A stretch of 64,000 nt of DNA, from NCBI RefSeq assembly GCF_900089495.1, contig NZ_LT605203.1, forward strand, positions 2,197,622 through 2,261,621, in the 5' to 3' direction. This DNA comes from Thiomonas sp. X19. GTDB taxonomy: Bacteria > Pseudomonadota > Gammaproteobacteria > Burkholderiales > Burkholderiaceae_C. Positions 8,691-17,549 of this stretch are shown one piece after another. Each line of letters starts with the position of its first letter. The first letter of the stretch is position 1. A program made the position numbers and the translations under genes. Under the pieces are notes generated by a model. That model had not been told where the DNA came from. It worked only from the letters and a program-made list of their open reading frames with translations, and ran no database searches.

Positions 8691-9374
8691 ACGATCGACA
8701 TAGCCGTCGAACGGTGTGGGCATGGGCATGAGTTGCGGCTGCTCGTGCTCAAGCATCTCGGCCACGGTGAACTGGCTGAACTCAGGATCATAGATGCCGC
8801 GCCGGGGAACACCACCCAGCGCATGGAAGCTGCGCGTGTGGACGTCGAAGAGCATCTCGTGGCCTTGGCTGGGATAGGCCACCAGCCAGAAGGCGCGACT
8901 GGCGCACAGCTTCAGATGAGCAACCTGCACCTTGTCGTGCACCCCACCCACCACCATGCCTTCCTCGCTCCAGTCGAACTGGAACGCTTCGCCCAACTCG
9001 AACGTCAACGGCACGAAGGCGTGCAAGTCGGCAGTGCCATCCTCCTGGCGCCAGCCACGCAGCACATCGGTGATGCGGCTGTAGGCGCCGTCGTAGCCTT
9101 GCCGTTGCAACTCGGCGTGCAATGCCTTGGCTGTGCGCCGCCGGGCCTTGGGACGTCGGGCATTGATGGCCACGGCTTGCTGGAGCCACTCCACGTAGGG
9201 CTCCAGCTTGATCGAAGGTTGCGTCCGGCGTGCCGCGTACTGCGGCACTTCATCGCCCGACTGGCGTAACCATGTGCGAACCGTGTTGCGCGAGACTCCC
9301 GTGCTGCGGGCAATCTCGCGGACGGATTTGTGCTGGCGGAAATGCAACCGCCGGATCTTGCCAATCATGTCCAT
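8691..9374 (-). pseudogene. istA: IS21 transposase IstA, 3'-truncated
   Basis: Start at ATG 9374 behind AGGAG with 8-bp spacing. The IstA N-terminal HTH (S-V-R-E-I-A-R-S-T-G-V-S-R-N-T-V) and the first part of the catalytic core (A-F-Q-F-D-W-S-E-E, first acidic residue) are present. Similarity ends after P-T-P-F-D-G-Y-V, where IstA normally continues for about 200 residues. The rest of the open frame down to 8598 is antisense ttrA. Confidence 0.85.
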
Positions 9375-9456
9375 GGTGATCACTCCTGAACTCCTGTGCC
9401 TCAAAAGGCAGCAGGTTAGGTTGAACACCCGGGTCAATTTTCGTTCGGCGCGAACA
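8691..9456. mobile_element. IS21-family element, left part only
   Basis: The outer end at 9456 reads inwards TGTTCGCGCCGAACGAAAAT. This aligns with the end at 33069 (TGTCGGCGCCGATTCAAATT), so both are ends of the same kind of IS21 element. It carries the 5' part of istA and stops abruptly against ttrA sequence near 8691. The istB part is 23 kb away on the opposite strand. Confidence 0.8.
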
Positions 9457-9698
9457 GGTCACAGTGCAACGGCCATTCGACGGGCAGCCACCAGGTCGTC
9501 CTGTTGCATCAATTCAAACAGCCGGACATGATGCGCCGATGCGGCAATCGTGCCATGCGCCCCCAGCAGAGGGCCGCAAAGTCCTGGCTGTCATCACCCG
9601 ACAAAACGCGTAAGGGCGTTTCATGCACGAACTGCAAGATCCGCTCTGACGGAGGTGCACGAAGAAACTGGGCTGACTTCAACCCCCGTGCTGTGCCG
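9457..9698 (-). pseudogene. DapA/aldolase-family C-terminal remnant, frameshifted
   Basis: Two overlapping frames together resemble the C-terminal third of dihydrodipicolinate-synthase-family lyases. One gives T-P-L-R-V-L-S-G-D-D; the other gives L-L-G-A-H-G-T-I-A-A-S-A and then L-F-E-L-M-Q-Q-D-D-L-V-A-A-R-R, like the V-L-S-G-D-D ... G-A-H-G-T-I region of that family. A frame change lies near 9590. The IS21 end cuts it. No catalytic lysine region remains. The identity is a pattern match only. Confidence 0.4.
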
Positions 9699-9956
9699 TT
9701 ATCGCACTGTGCCAGGCGGCAGCAAATCATCGTCTGCGACCGGCGCAGCATCTGGGCTGGCCTCCAGCCAGGCATCGAACCCGCTCAGATCACCACGGCT
9801 ACGCCGCTGCGCGAAATAAGCGCTCGTCTTGAGCGCTGACACCTTTTCGGCAATGGCCGTCACAAAAAACTGATTCATCGAGACATGCTCATCGAGCGCC
9901 ACTTTTTTGGCGTACTCCATGAGCGAATCCGGCACGCGCAAGGCATAGTTGGCCAT
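9699..9956 (-). CDS. ribbon-helix-helix antitoxin (HicB/CopG-like) paired with a PIN toxin
   Basis: 85 residues. The N-terminus Y-A-L-R-V-P-D-S-L-M-E-Y-A-K followed by V-S-M-N-Q-F-F-V is a typical RHH DNA-binding domain; the acidic tail would bind the toxin. The start overlaps the upstream toxin stop (TGATG), so the two are translationally coupled in toxin-first order. It is expected to repress its own promoter upstream of the toxin. Confidence 0.82.
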   Translation of the reverse strand: MANYALRVPDSLMEYAKKVALDEHVSMNQFFVTAIAEKVSALKTSAYFAQRRSRGDLSGFDAWLEASPDAAPVADDDLLPPGTVR

Positions 9957-10390
9957 CAGAATCTCTCCAGTTGAAGGGTTTGCAAAAAGGCTCCGGGCGT
10001 GAGGACTGGAAGGCCAAACCGATGGGCGGGCACGAAATCGCGGCCATTGAGTGTGACCAGCGCATCGGCCCGGCCATTGAGCGCGGTTTCCAACACCATC
10101 TCATCGGCGGCATCGCGGAGCTGCGGCCGCCAGAGGAAGAACAACTCCACAGGCTCGGCCAGCAGGCAGAACGCGTCCAGGAAAGCCTCCACCATCGGTG
10201 CCGTCCTGTGACTCGCAGCGAGCTGCTCCGGGCGCGAAAGCACGGCTTCATATTCAAGCACCAGGGGCACCGATGCCAGCGCCAACAATTGGCCCTCACG
10301 CATCGCTCGCAGTACAGCGAACGATGCGCCAAGGCGGCTGCGTGACGCAGCAACCAAGACGTTGGTATCGAGCACAACGCGCTTTTTCAT
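9956..10390 (-). CDS. PIN-domain toxin (VapC-like ribonuclease)
   Basis: 144 residues. The N-terminal V-V-L-D-T-N-V-L-V strand gives the first acidic residue. E-Y-E-A-V-L, D-A-A-D-E-M-V-L-E and T-L-N-G-R-D-F supply the remaining acidic cluster of the 'putative toxin component, PIN family' group. Such toxins cleave RNA. Overlaps its antitoxin by one base. Complete and probably functional. Confidence 0.86.
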   Translation of the reverse strand: MKKRVVLDTNVLVAASRSRLGASFAVLRAMREGQLLALASVPLVLEYEAVLSRPEQLAASHRTAPMVEAFLDAFCLLAEPVELFFLWRPQLRDAADEMVLETALNGRADALVTLNGRDFVPAHRFGLPVLTPGAFLQTLQLERF

Positions 10391-10447
10391 ACTGCCGATG
10401 ATATAACAAGAAAGATCTGTTTGCCCAAAGGGCCACCCACCAGCGCC

Positions 10448-10538
10448 ACTCGGCAGGTATGGTCAGCGGGTCGTAGAGGTCAGCGAGGGTCGATGCTGGG
10501 CACAAGGCGCGCGCATCGAGGATCGCCTGGACTCCAAA
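10448..10538 (-). pseudogene. C-terminal scrap of a DNA methylase
   Basis: About 30 codons read V-Q-A-I-L-D-A-R-A-L-C-P and then A-D-L-Y-D-P-L-T-I-P. This closely resembles the conserved C-terminus of large class I DNA methyltransferases (A-R-x-x-Y-P-D-A-S-L-A-D-L-Y-D-P-L-T-M-P). Nothing upstream or downstream belongs to the family, so it is a gene relic next to the inverted repeat at 10556. Confidence 0.5.
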
Positions 10539-10555
10539 AACGTGTGAGAAGCGTC

Positions 10556-10658
10556 GTGCCGAAACGCGGGACAAAACAGGGTGTCGGGCACAGCCTGACC
10601 AAGGGGCCGGTTTCGCCTGGAGCGCGAGCGACAGGTGAAACCTAGGCTTACCTTGCCC
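10556..10658 (+). repeat. 103-bp inverted repeat, copy 1 (oriT-like)
   Basis: Reverse complement of 14000-14102 with about five mismatches. It contains an 11-bp hairpin arm pair (GGTTTCGCCTG ... CAGGTGAAACC) like the oriT hairpins next to relaxase genes. The two copies flank the replication/regulation genes of the mobilizable element. Confidence 0.9.
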
Positions 10659-10738
10659 AGATGGAAAAAACCAACAAAACACTGATCGAAACACTACCTG
10701 TAGTTGCCCGGACCAAGACCATGCACTACATTTAGCGC

Positions 10739-11185
10739 ATGTTGATTAGCCCCGTGATTTTGCGCGCCGCATTGGAGCGCCCCATCGCAAAGCACCGCCC
10801 TGTGCTGGGGGCGGTGTTGGGGGCTGGCGTTGGCATGGGTTTGATTGCTGGATACGGGGCGATGTTGGCCGGTTCGGCTTGGGCGATCATTGCGCTACTC
10901 GTTACCCTCATTGCGGCGGCAGAAACCTCCGCCGGTGTTGCACGACTCTTTGCACGCCAGGCGCGCGAGTTTGCGCGCGCCAACGTCGCCTTGATCGCTT
11001 CAGCCCTACGCGCGACAATCGATGCCGTAGGCGTGGTCGCTGCACTGCGTGCCGTGGTCTTGCCGCGTCTGCAAGCCTTGACGTGTAAGGCGGCCATCCT
11101 GCCGCCTGTGCGCATCGCCCACCGCCGTATCGCCCATATCGCCATCACCGCGCGCGTCGTCCCCGCGCCGATCTGCCGCGCCTAG
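10739..11185 (+). CDS. small membrane protein of the mobilizable element, unknown function
   Basis: 148 residues. Two adjacent hydrophobic helices (L-G-A-V-L-G-A-G-V-G-M-G and A-W-A-I-I-A-L-L-V-T-L-I-A-A-A, residues 22-60) are followed by an Ala/Arg-rich amphipathic tail. I do not recognise a family. It is the first gene inside the inverted-repeat-flanked module. The opposite strand is also open over most of this stretch, so the call rests on frame composition and position. Confidence 0.45.
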   Translation: MLISPVILRAALERPIAKHRPVLGAVLGAGVGMGLIAGYGAMLAGSAWAIIALLVTLIAAAETSAGVARLFARQAREFARANVALIASALRATIDAVGVVAALRAVVLPRLQALTCKAAILPPVRIAHRRIAHIAITARVVPAPICRA

Positions 11186-11274
11186 ACGCGCGGGCTGCAC
11201 TCCGTTCCTCGGTTTTGCTGCGCACTGCGCAGCCCGCGTCGTACCTCCCAAGCAGCGCATGACGGAGGATGACG

Positions 11275-11646
11275 ATGTCACCCCATAGTTCCACCCACCC
11301 AATTAGCGTCGATACGCTCTTCAGCGCATTGATCGCCCAGGGCGCGCCGATGGTCATGGCCCTGGATGACTCCTATCTTTGCCAGACGCTGGGCTATACC
11401 AGCATCACCGCCGCACAAAAGCGCCGCGAGCGTGGCGACTATCCGCCGACCACGTACATCGGCGGGCGCGTCGTGGTCATGCTGCCAGCCCTGGCTGCGT
11501 GGCTTGCCACAAAAAGCGCCACACCTGACGCCGCCGCGCCACGACCCGCCGCAGATCTGAATCCCGCATCATCACTGCGCAGACGTGGCCGCCCCCGCAA
11601 GGCTGTGGCGACGCCCGCCACCATCGGATCGGGAGGTGCGCGATGA
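11275..11646 (+). CDS. putative DNA-binding protein of the mobilizable element
   Basis: About 123 residues. Start chosen at ATG 11275 because GGAGG (11264-11268) lies 6 bp upstream; the in-frame ATG at 11269 would touch it. The middle, Y-L-C-Q-T-L-G-Y-T-S-I-T-A-A-Q-K-R-R-E-R-G-D-Y-P, then G-G-R-V-V-V, resembles AlpA-like HTH proteins that choose site and charge (residue, arginine pair, then a strand). The C-terminus contains R-R-R-G-R-P-R-K, an AT-hook-like basic patch. Its stop overlaps the next start. Confidence 0.55.
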   Translation: MSPHSSTHPISVDTLFSALIAQGAPMVMALDDSYLCQTLGYTSITAAQKRRERGDYPPTTYIGGRVVVMLPALAAWLATKSATPDAAAPRPAADLNPASSLRRRGRPRKAVATPATIGSGGAR

Positions 11647-11798
11647 CGGCCCTGGCCCTGCTTGATCGGCTTTCGGGCGTCAAGCGCACCGGCCCCGGTC
11701 GCTGGCTGGCGCGTTACCCCGTCCATGACGACTGTCGCGTGAGCGTGGCGCACGCCCGGATGCTTGCCGGAGTGCAACTTGCGGGGATGCGGCCATGA
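11643..11798 (+). pseudogene. N-terminal remnant of a CHC2/TOPRIM-type primase
   Basis: A 51-codon ORF too short for routine calling. L-L-D-R-L-S-G-V-K-R-T-G-P-G-R-W-L-A-R-Y then H-D-D-C-R matches the start of phage and plasmid primases (G-P-G-x-W-x-A-R-C-P-A-H-D-D), whose cysteine and histidines form a zinc site. Here the C-P-A is Y-P-V and the rest of the enzyme is missing. It overlaps both neighbours by ATGA-type junctions, so it is still translated in series. Probably a coupling relic. Confidence 0.5.
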
Positions 11799-13517
11799 GC
11801 GTGATTGCCGAAGCAACCCGAAAACTTGATCACACTGCGTGTGGTGCGTCCATTCTCGACTCCCTGGCAGCGCGTGCCGGTCAACATCTTGCCCCACGAA
11901 CGCCAGAAGACGCTTTGGAGCCTTTGCCGCTGCCTGCTGCGATACGCCGGGCGGAAGTGTTACTCAAACCGGAGATTGACGCAGGCAGCGATGGCTACCC
12001 GACCGATGCGCTTGGTCCCTTGGCGCAAGTGGCATGTGACTTGGCCTACGGTGCGCAAGTATCCCCCGCCATGGCCGGGCAATCGTTCCTCGCAGCAGCC
12101 GCCTTGCTGGCGCAATCGCGGGCCAACGTGCGCACCATAGACGGCGGAGTCCGACCCCTGAGCCTGTATTGCTTGACCGTGGCGCGATCTGGCGATGGTA
12201 AGGACATGGCTGACCGCGTGGCCCTGCGCGCGATCCATGAGTTTCAACGCGAAGTGGGACAGGCATGGCTGCGTGAGGTGGAGGTGTACGAGCAAGCGGA
12301 GCAAGAATGCCCCCAAGCCTGCGTCCCCTCCCCCTGCCCCTTACCGGCTGGCAGGCGACATCACTATCGAGGGTCTGCACCGATCCTATGCCGAAGGTGT
12401 CGCCGGGCAAGGCGTGTTTTCGACTGAGGCGGGCGTCATGCTCGCCGGGCATGCCATGAGCCAAGACCATCGCACCAAGACGGCGGCGTCTTTGTGCGGC
12501 TTGTGGGATCGTGGGCACCTGTCCGTGATCCGAGGCGGCGGTGGAAGATTTGAGCGCTACGGCGTGCGCTTGTCGGCGCACCTGCTGGCGCAACCCGAGG
12601 CGTTGGGTGACACCCTATCTGACGAGTCTTTATCGGGAATCGGCTTTTGGCCCCGCTTCTTGCTGGCATGGCCCGAGGAACTTGCTCCTCGCGTGTTCCG
12701 CCCTTGGCTGCCCGACGAATCTCCAGCCATTGCCGGCTTCTTGGCGCGCTGCACGGAACTGTTGCGTGATCCCATGCCAGATCACTGCGACGACCTACCC
12801 GTCATCGAACTATCCGCCGATGCGCGGCAGGAACTAGCCGCGTTCTTCGAGCTCATGGAGCATGAGGCCCGACGCGGCGACCTGCGCCCCGTGCGGCCCT
12901 TTGCACTGCGCGCAACCGAACAGGCTTGCCGCATTGCAGGCGTTATGGCGACGTGGGCGAACGAGCCCATGATCGACCGCGAAACGGCGCAAAACGCGAT
13001 CCGCCTGGTCCGCTACGCGCTGCAAAGCTGGCTGACTGCGCTGGGTGGCAAGGCCGATCCGGCGCCTGACTGGGCACTGACGCTCTATCGCTGGCTCGCA
13101 CCGAGGGGCGAGCCGATGTCAATCCGCGACATTCCCCGTATTGGCCCGGCGATCCTCCGATCTGCAAGCCGAAGGGACGCAGCCCTTGACCGGCTTTTAG
13201 CCGCCGGGCTGGTGGCCGTTGGCACCGGTGCAGTGCGCGCACTGGGAGTGGATCAGGCGAAAACGCAAACGACCCGTGCGAATGCTGCGAATCCTGCGAA
13301 AGCCCGCATGGATACTGGGTTTGTGGACCATGCGAATGGTTGCGAAACGCTGCGAATGACCACCCCGGCGGCCTGCGAATTCGCAAGCATTCGCAAGCCT
13401 TCGCAACTGGGGCAAAGCCAAGCGCAGCAAGGCTTTTCGCAGGATTCGCAACATTCGCAAGGGGGAAGCCTGCAAACCGTGAAGCTCGCCCCGCACGATG
13501 ACAAGGTGGCGCTATGA
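11795..13517 (+). pseudogene. DUF3987-type primase/helicase-like protein, frameshifted
   Basis: Two frames make one family-length protein. 11795 to about 12320 has a degenerate P-loop-like A-R-S-G-D-G-K-D. About 12320 to 13517 begins A-P-Y-R-L-A-G-D-I-T-I-E-G-L and continues through S-G-I-G-F-W-P-R-F-L. They meet in the run GAATGCCCCCAAGCC, where one extra base shifts the frame; this could be a true mutation or a homopolymer error. YfjI/DUF3987 proteins occur on integrative elements and are thought to help replication. The C-terminal tail is built on repeated TGCGAA/TTCGCA hexamers. The stop overlaps the next start. Confidence 0.65.
13275..13475. repeat. cluster of TGCGAA / TTCGCA hexamers
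   Basis: About thirteen copies in 200 bp: first a block in the TGCGAA orientation, then a block as TTCGCA, meeting at 13376-13385 (TGCGAATTCGCA). They fall inside the C-terminal tail of the DUF3987-type gene, encoding A-N-A-A-N-P-A-K and S-Q-D-S-Q-H-S-Q. Confidence 0.75.
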
Positions 13518-13957
13518 ATCCCAGCGCCCTGCTTGCTGACCTGCGCGTGTCCGGTTTCACCATCCAACCCGACGGCGACACGTTGATCGTGTCCCCGGCA
13601 TCGCGCCTGACCGATGACCTGCGCGAAGCGATTCGCCAAACCAAGCCTGATCTGATGGCGCTGCTGTGGGCAGAAAACCTGCGTGAGCACTTCGAAGAAC
13701 GTGCGGCAATTCTCGAATGCGACGGTGGCCTATCGCGCAACGAAGCCGAGGCCAACGCGCGCGCGTCAACCGGCCTGCTGGCGCGCAACCTTGGCCTGCC
13801 GTGGCGGGCACTTCGCGAGGCTCTTGGCGACCCTGATCTGCCTGACACCTTGACCCCGGTTGACGGTGCTGCCTACGGCCTGCCGCATTGGTGTGTGAGC
13901 CCAACTGGGCGGGCGATACGACAAGGTTTCTTCCGCCACGACCAAGGGACAGCCTAA
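13514..13957 (+). CDS. small protein with TubC-like N-terminal docking domain
   Basis: 147 residues. The N-terminus L-L-A-D-L-R-V-S-G-F-T-I-Q-P-D-G-D-T-L-I-V-S-P resembles the TubC docking-domain fold found at the start of many element-borne hypothetical proteins. The rest is acidic and unassigned. Start ATG overlaps the stop of the DUF3987-type frame (ATGA). It is the last gene inside the inverted-repeat-bounded module. Confidence 0.6.
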   Translation: MNPSALLADLRVSGFTIQPDGDTLIVSPASRLTDDLREAIRQTKPDLMALLWAENLREHFEERAAILECDGGLSRNEAEANARASTGLLARNLGLPWRALREALGDPDLPDTLTPVDGAAYGLPHWCVSPTGRAIRQGFFRHDQGTA

Positions 13958-13999
13958 TGGGCACACCACGACACACTGCGCAGACTCGTTTTTTTTGTG

Positions 14000-14102
14000 G
14001 GGCAAGGTAAGCCTGGGTTTCACCTGGCGCTCGCGCTTCAGGCGAAACCGGCCCCTTGGTCAGGCTGCGCCCGACACCCTGTTTTGTCCCGCGTCTCGGC
14101 AC
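14000..14102 (+). repeat. 103-bp inverted repeat, copy 2; candidate oriT
   Basis: Near-perfect reverse complement of 10556-10658. Within it 14016-14026 (GGTTTCACCTG) pairs with 14039-14049 (CAGGCGAAACC), followed by GGCCCC. It lies just upstream of the mobilization genes, where MOBP/MOBQ oriT sites usually sit. The nick site cannot be assigned from sequence alone. Confidence 0.6.
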
Positions 14103-14133
14103 TGCGTTTCTCTCACCTTTATGGAGCATCGAC

Positions 14134-14811
14134 ATGACTCAATCATCCACCATCTTTGAACGCATCGATCAGGCTGCAAAACTCTCCCGTCAGCTCACGG
14201 GCAAAGCCGCAGCGCGCACCGTCAGCGATGCGTTCGTGACCGAGCGTATCGCTGACATCAAGGCACTGCACCAAAGCGGTGTGCCGCTGGCGCGCTACGC
14301 GCGGCTCGTTGCTCCCGCCCTTGGCGTGCGTCCTTCGGCACTGCTGGCGGCTTTTGGACGCGCTGGCCTGACATCGCAGCCCACCGTGCCGCACGCGTCG
14401 GAGGTTGCCAAGACCGAGACGACAACCGCAACTCCGGCACCTGTCATCACGGCCAAACCGCGCGACATCCACGATCTGCCAAGCTGGGCCGATGGTTCCG
14501 ACAAGCGGGATGACGAATCCGACGAGGACTATCGCCTGCGCAAGCAGCTTGAAGGGCCACCAAGCGCCGGGTTCAAAGCCATCGGGGAATCACCCGACGA
14601 ACGCGCCGATATGCTGCTCAAAAGCGGCAAGCTCGGCTTCGGTGCGTCAGGCGTGACCGAGAGCGACCGCAAGATCATCATCGCGCTCATTGAGCGCTTT
14701 GGTGCCAATGCCGTGGAGCGGCGCATCGACATCGAACGCAAGGCGTCGCCGGGGGACAAGCTCTACCCGAGCAAGCTGCGCGCACGCATGACGGGAGACT
14801 CTCATGCGTGA
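14134..14811 (+). CDS. mobilization-operon protein of unknown function
   Basis: 225 residues, first gene of the mob operon. A helical N-terminus (residues 1-75) with L-A-R-Y-A-R-L-V-A-P-A-L-G-V-R-P-S-A-L resembles an HTH. A Pro/Thr linker follows, then a C-terminal part with L-L-K-S-G-K-L-G-F and R-F-G-A-N-A-V-E-R-R-I. Genes in this position upstream of mobC are often oriT-binding accessory proteins; that role is inference. The stop overlaps the mobC start by 8 bp. Confidence 0.6.
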   Translation: MTQSSTIFERIDQAAKLSRQLTGKAAARTVSDAFVTERIADIKALHQSGVPLARYARLVAPALGVRPSALLAAFGRAGLTSQPTVPHASEVAKTETTTATPAPVITAKPRDIHDLPSWADGSDKRDDESDEDYRLRKQLEGPPSAGFKAIGESPDERADMLLKSGKLGFGASGVTESDRKIIIALIERFGANAVERRIDIERKASPGDKLYPSKLRARMTGDSHA

Positions 14812-15115
14812 GCGAACCGTTCACCTGGCGCTGCGCGCAACGCCTGCCGAGGCTGCACTGATCCGCCATATGGCCGATGCGGCGATGCTGACGACAAGCA
14901 GCTACCTGCGCACCATCGCTCTGCGTGGCGATACGCGCGTGGCCCGGCTGCAAACCCTGCAAGCCGAGCTGCGGCGTCAAGGCGGACTGCTCAAGCATCT
15001 AGCCGCACGCGGCCAGCTCGACCGCAGCGCCGTGGAGCTGGCTCTGACGCAATGGCGCGCCACCATCCAGCACATCGCCGAGGTCGCCGATGCTTGCCAA
15101 AGTCATCACACGTAA
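14804..15115 (+). CDS. mobC: mobilization protein MobC
   Basis: 103 residues. An N-terminal RHH-like stretch (V-H-L-A-L-R-A-T-P-A-E-A-A-L-I ... S-S-Y-L-R-T-I-A-L) and a helical tail fit MobC-type relaxosome proteins that open oriT for the relaxase. Overlaps its neighbours on both sides (8 bp and 26 bp), a tight operon. Confidence 0.8.
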   Translation: MRERTVHLALRATPAEAALIRHMADAAMLTTSSYLRTIALRGDTRVARLQTLQAELRRQGGLLKHLAARGQLDRSAVELALTQWRATIQHIAEVADACQSHHT

Positions 15116-17549
15116 AGCGGCCTCACGCGGATTTGGCGAGGCCGTGCGCTATATCGCCCGCGACAACCCAGGCCAGGTCGCAGAACCCAGCCCCGAGATG
15201 GGCGCGCTCAACCTCGACTGCCCGCTGGACACCCCAGAGGATCGCCAGACCGCCATCGACATCCTCGACGCCACGGCTGCGGCGGCACGCAACACGACTG
15301 CGCGCGGGCCGGTGTACCACGTCACCCTCGCTTGGCAGGAGGCCGAGCATCCCGAGCGCCAGCAGATCGACGCAGCGTGCGAACACCTCATGAAAACGCT
15401 GGGCTTCGAGGGGCACGAGGCGCTGTGGGCGCTGCACCGCGACACCGACCACGATCATGCGCATCTGATCGTCAACCGCGTGCATGCTGACGGCCATACG
15501 GCCAAGGTGCCCAAGTATGACTGGCTGCTCCTGGACAAAGCCATGCGCGAAATCGAGCTTGCTCAAGGCTGGCGACACAGCCCCGGCCCTTATGGCGTCG
15601 TCCACGATCAGGGCAAGGCTGGCATCGTGCGCATGAGCCGCGCCGAGCGCACCGCCCTGGGGCAGCTCGACGGGGGGCAACGCGTGAGCAACGCGGCCAA
15701 GGCGGCTGAGCATCGCAACGCCGGGGCACAGTCGTTTCAGGCATGGCTTGCCGGAGAACCGGCTCAGGTCATCCGCATCGCCGTGCAGTCCCCAGAAGCA
15801 AGTTGGCAAAGCGTGCACCAAGCCGCAGCGCGTTACGGTGTGACAATCCAGCCCAAGGGTTCCGGCATGGTGGCAACAACCACGCTCGACGATGGACGCG
15901 TGTTGGCGGCCAAGGCGTCGCAGATGGGGCGTTGGGCAAGCAAGGCCGCCCTGGAAAAAGCGCTTGGCCCCTATGAGCCATCAGGCGGCCCTATGCCAGA
16001 ACCCAAAGTGACTTATGCCGCTGCGCTGGACGGCCAGCGCGCCAGCCTCCGGGGTGAACCGCAGCATGCCAGCGCCGACCCCGAACGGCAGCGCCGCCGT
16101 GCTGAGCGCGCCCAGGTACGCGCCCTGCTGGCTGCGCGCTTCAAGGCCGAGCTGGAGGCGATCAGGAAACAGCGCCAAGCGCTGCGCAATGCGATGACCG
16201 CGCGTCACCGTGACGAGCGGCAAGCGTTGACCCACACGCTGCGTGGAGAACGTGCCGCTGCACTGGCCGAGCATCGGCGCGATGGCATGGACGCTAAGGT
16301 TGCTCTCAGCTACCGGGCATGGGAAGAAGCCAAGGCCAAGGAAGCACTCCAGAAGCGCCAGGCCGTCGAGCGCAAAGCGTTGACGGCCAAGATTCCACGG
16401 ACTGAAGTGTGGCGCACCTGGTTGGAGCAGCAAGCCGAGCTGGGCGATGAGACGGCCAAGGCAGCGCTGCGCGGCATCCGCTACCGCGAGCAGCGCAACA
16501 GCAAGAAGCACAAAGAGCAGGACGGCATCGAGGGCGAAGATCTCGACCCGCTGCGCAAGCTCACCGTGGCCGCGCTCGATGTGCAGATCGACCACAAGCG
16601 CCAGCTGGTGATCTACCGTGGGCAGGACGGACAGGACAAGTTCACCGACACCGGGCCGCGCATCGTCATGCACGACAAGGCTGCTGACTCCCTGGAGGCG
16701 GCCTTGCGCATTGCAGCGCAGAAGTATGGCGGCAAAGTGGACGTCACGGGAAGCAGCGAATTTCGGGAGCGGGCGGCGCGTGAGGCCGTGCGACTGGGCA
16801 TCGTCGTCACCAATGCCGATTTGCAGCCTATCGTCGCCGATGAGCTGCAAAGTCAACTGGAGCGGCAGCCGCGGCAATCGCCAGTCAAACCTGCTCCCCA
16901 ACCGCCAAGCGCGCCACGGCCCCGCTACGTGATCGACACAGCCTTCATGGCCGCCGAAGCCGCTCTGGCGCACCTGCCCGTCGCGGGATGGGACGCCATC
17001 GAAGCGGCGGGGCAAGGCAAAGCGCTGACCGCTGAACAGCAAGCTGTGCTCACCGACCCGGCGCGTCAGGCCCTGGTTGATGCCAAAGGCCAGCTCACCG
17101 TCGCAGGACAGGCGGTCTACAACCGGATGCAGGAACAAGGACTTTTGAAACACAAGGCCCAGAAGAAAGAGCCGCTGCACTTGCCCACAGAAACTGTGGA
17201 CAAAGCCAAGGACAAGAGCGCAGAAAGGCAGCCAGTGCATGCGCCAGCACAGGCCTCGCCCGAAATGCCTGAAAAACAGGTACAGGCAGCACCCACGAAA
17301 TCCAACGAATCCCCCTACCCCGGCATCGACCAGGCGCTGGCGCAATGGGAGAAAGCCCAAACCGGGGGCGAGAAGACCGCAGCAGCCACGGCCTGGATGC
17401 GCGCCATCGACCGCATCCGGGCCGACGGCGGCAGTGCGGGAGATGCTGCGCAATACACCATCGGTCGCATGGACGATGGGGCGGGTGCACTGATGCACCA
17501 GGTCGCAATCAACTCTGAAATCGAGCGCTCAAGAGGGATTGGGCGGTGA
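15090..17549 (+). CDS. mobA: relaxase/mobilization nuclease MobA (LPD7-containing)
   Basis: 819 residues. The N-terminal relaxase domain carries the three-histidine motif at 116-130 (H-R-D-T-D-H-D-H-A-H-L-I-V-N-R), so it should cut and attach to oriT through a tyrosine near the N-terminus (Y21 or Y76 are candidates). The middle is long coiled-coil-like and basic. At about 490-570, D-P-L-R-K-L-T-V-A-A-L ... G-P-R-I-V-M-H-D-K ... E-A-A-L-R-I-A-A-Q-K-Y is the LPD7 domain. It shares whole blocks with the second relaxase at 60816-62813. Complete. Confidence 0.92.
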   Translation: MLAKVITRKAASRGFGEAVRYIARDNPGQVAEPSPEMGALNLDCPLDTPEDRQTAIDILDATAAAARNTTARGPVYHVTLAWQEAEHPERQQIDAACEHLMKTLGFEGHEALWALHRDTDHDHAHLIVNRVHADGHTAKVPKYDWLLLDKAMREIELAQGWRHSPGPYGVVHDQGKAGIVRMSRAERTALGQLDGGQRVSNAAKAAEHRNAGAQSFQAWLAGEPAQVIRIAVQSPEASWQSVHQAAARYGVTIQPKGSGMVATTTLDDGRVLAAKASQMGRWASKAALEKALGPYEPSGGPMPEPKVTYAAALDGQRASLRGEPQHASADPERQRRRAERAQVRALLAARFKAELEAIRKQRQALRNAMTARHRDERQALTHTLRGERAAALAEHRRDGMDAKVALSYRAWEEAKAKEALQKRQAVERKALTAKIPRTEVWRTWLEQQAELGDETAKAALRGIRYREQRNSKKHKEQDGIEGEDLDPLRKLTVAALDVQIDHKRQLVIYRGQDGQDKFTDTGPRIVMHDKAADSLEAALRIAAQKYGGKVDVTGSSEFRERAAREAVRLGIVVTNADLQPIVADELQSQLERQPRQSPVKPAPQPPSAPRPRYVIDTAFMAAEAALAHLPVAGWDAIEAAGQGKALTAEQQAVLTDPARQALVDAKGQLTVAGQAVYNRMQEQGLLKHKAQKKEPLHLPTETVDKAKDKSAERQPVHAPAQASPEMPEKQVQAAPTKSNESPYPGIDQALAQWEKAQTGGEKTAAATAWMRAIDRIRADGGSAGDAAQYTIGRMDDGAGALMHQVAINSEIERSRGIGR

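Noticed and set aside
13275..13475. Possible CRISPR-like array
   Set aside because: The repeated unit is only six bases, spacing is irregular and it lies inside a reading frame; no cas genes in the window.
15981..17498. 505-codon minus-strand open frame
   Set aside because: Antisense to the first mobA; no domain and wrong codon pattern.
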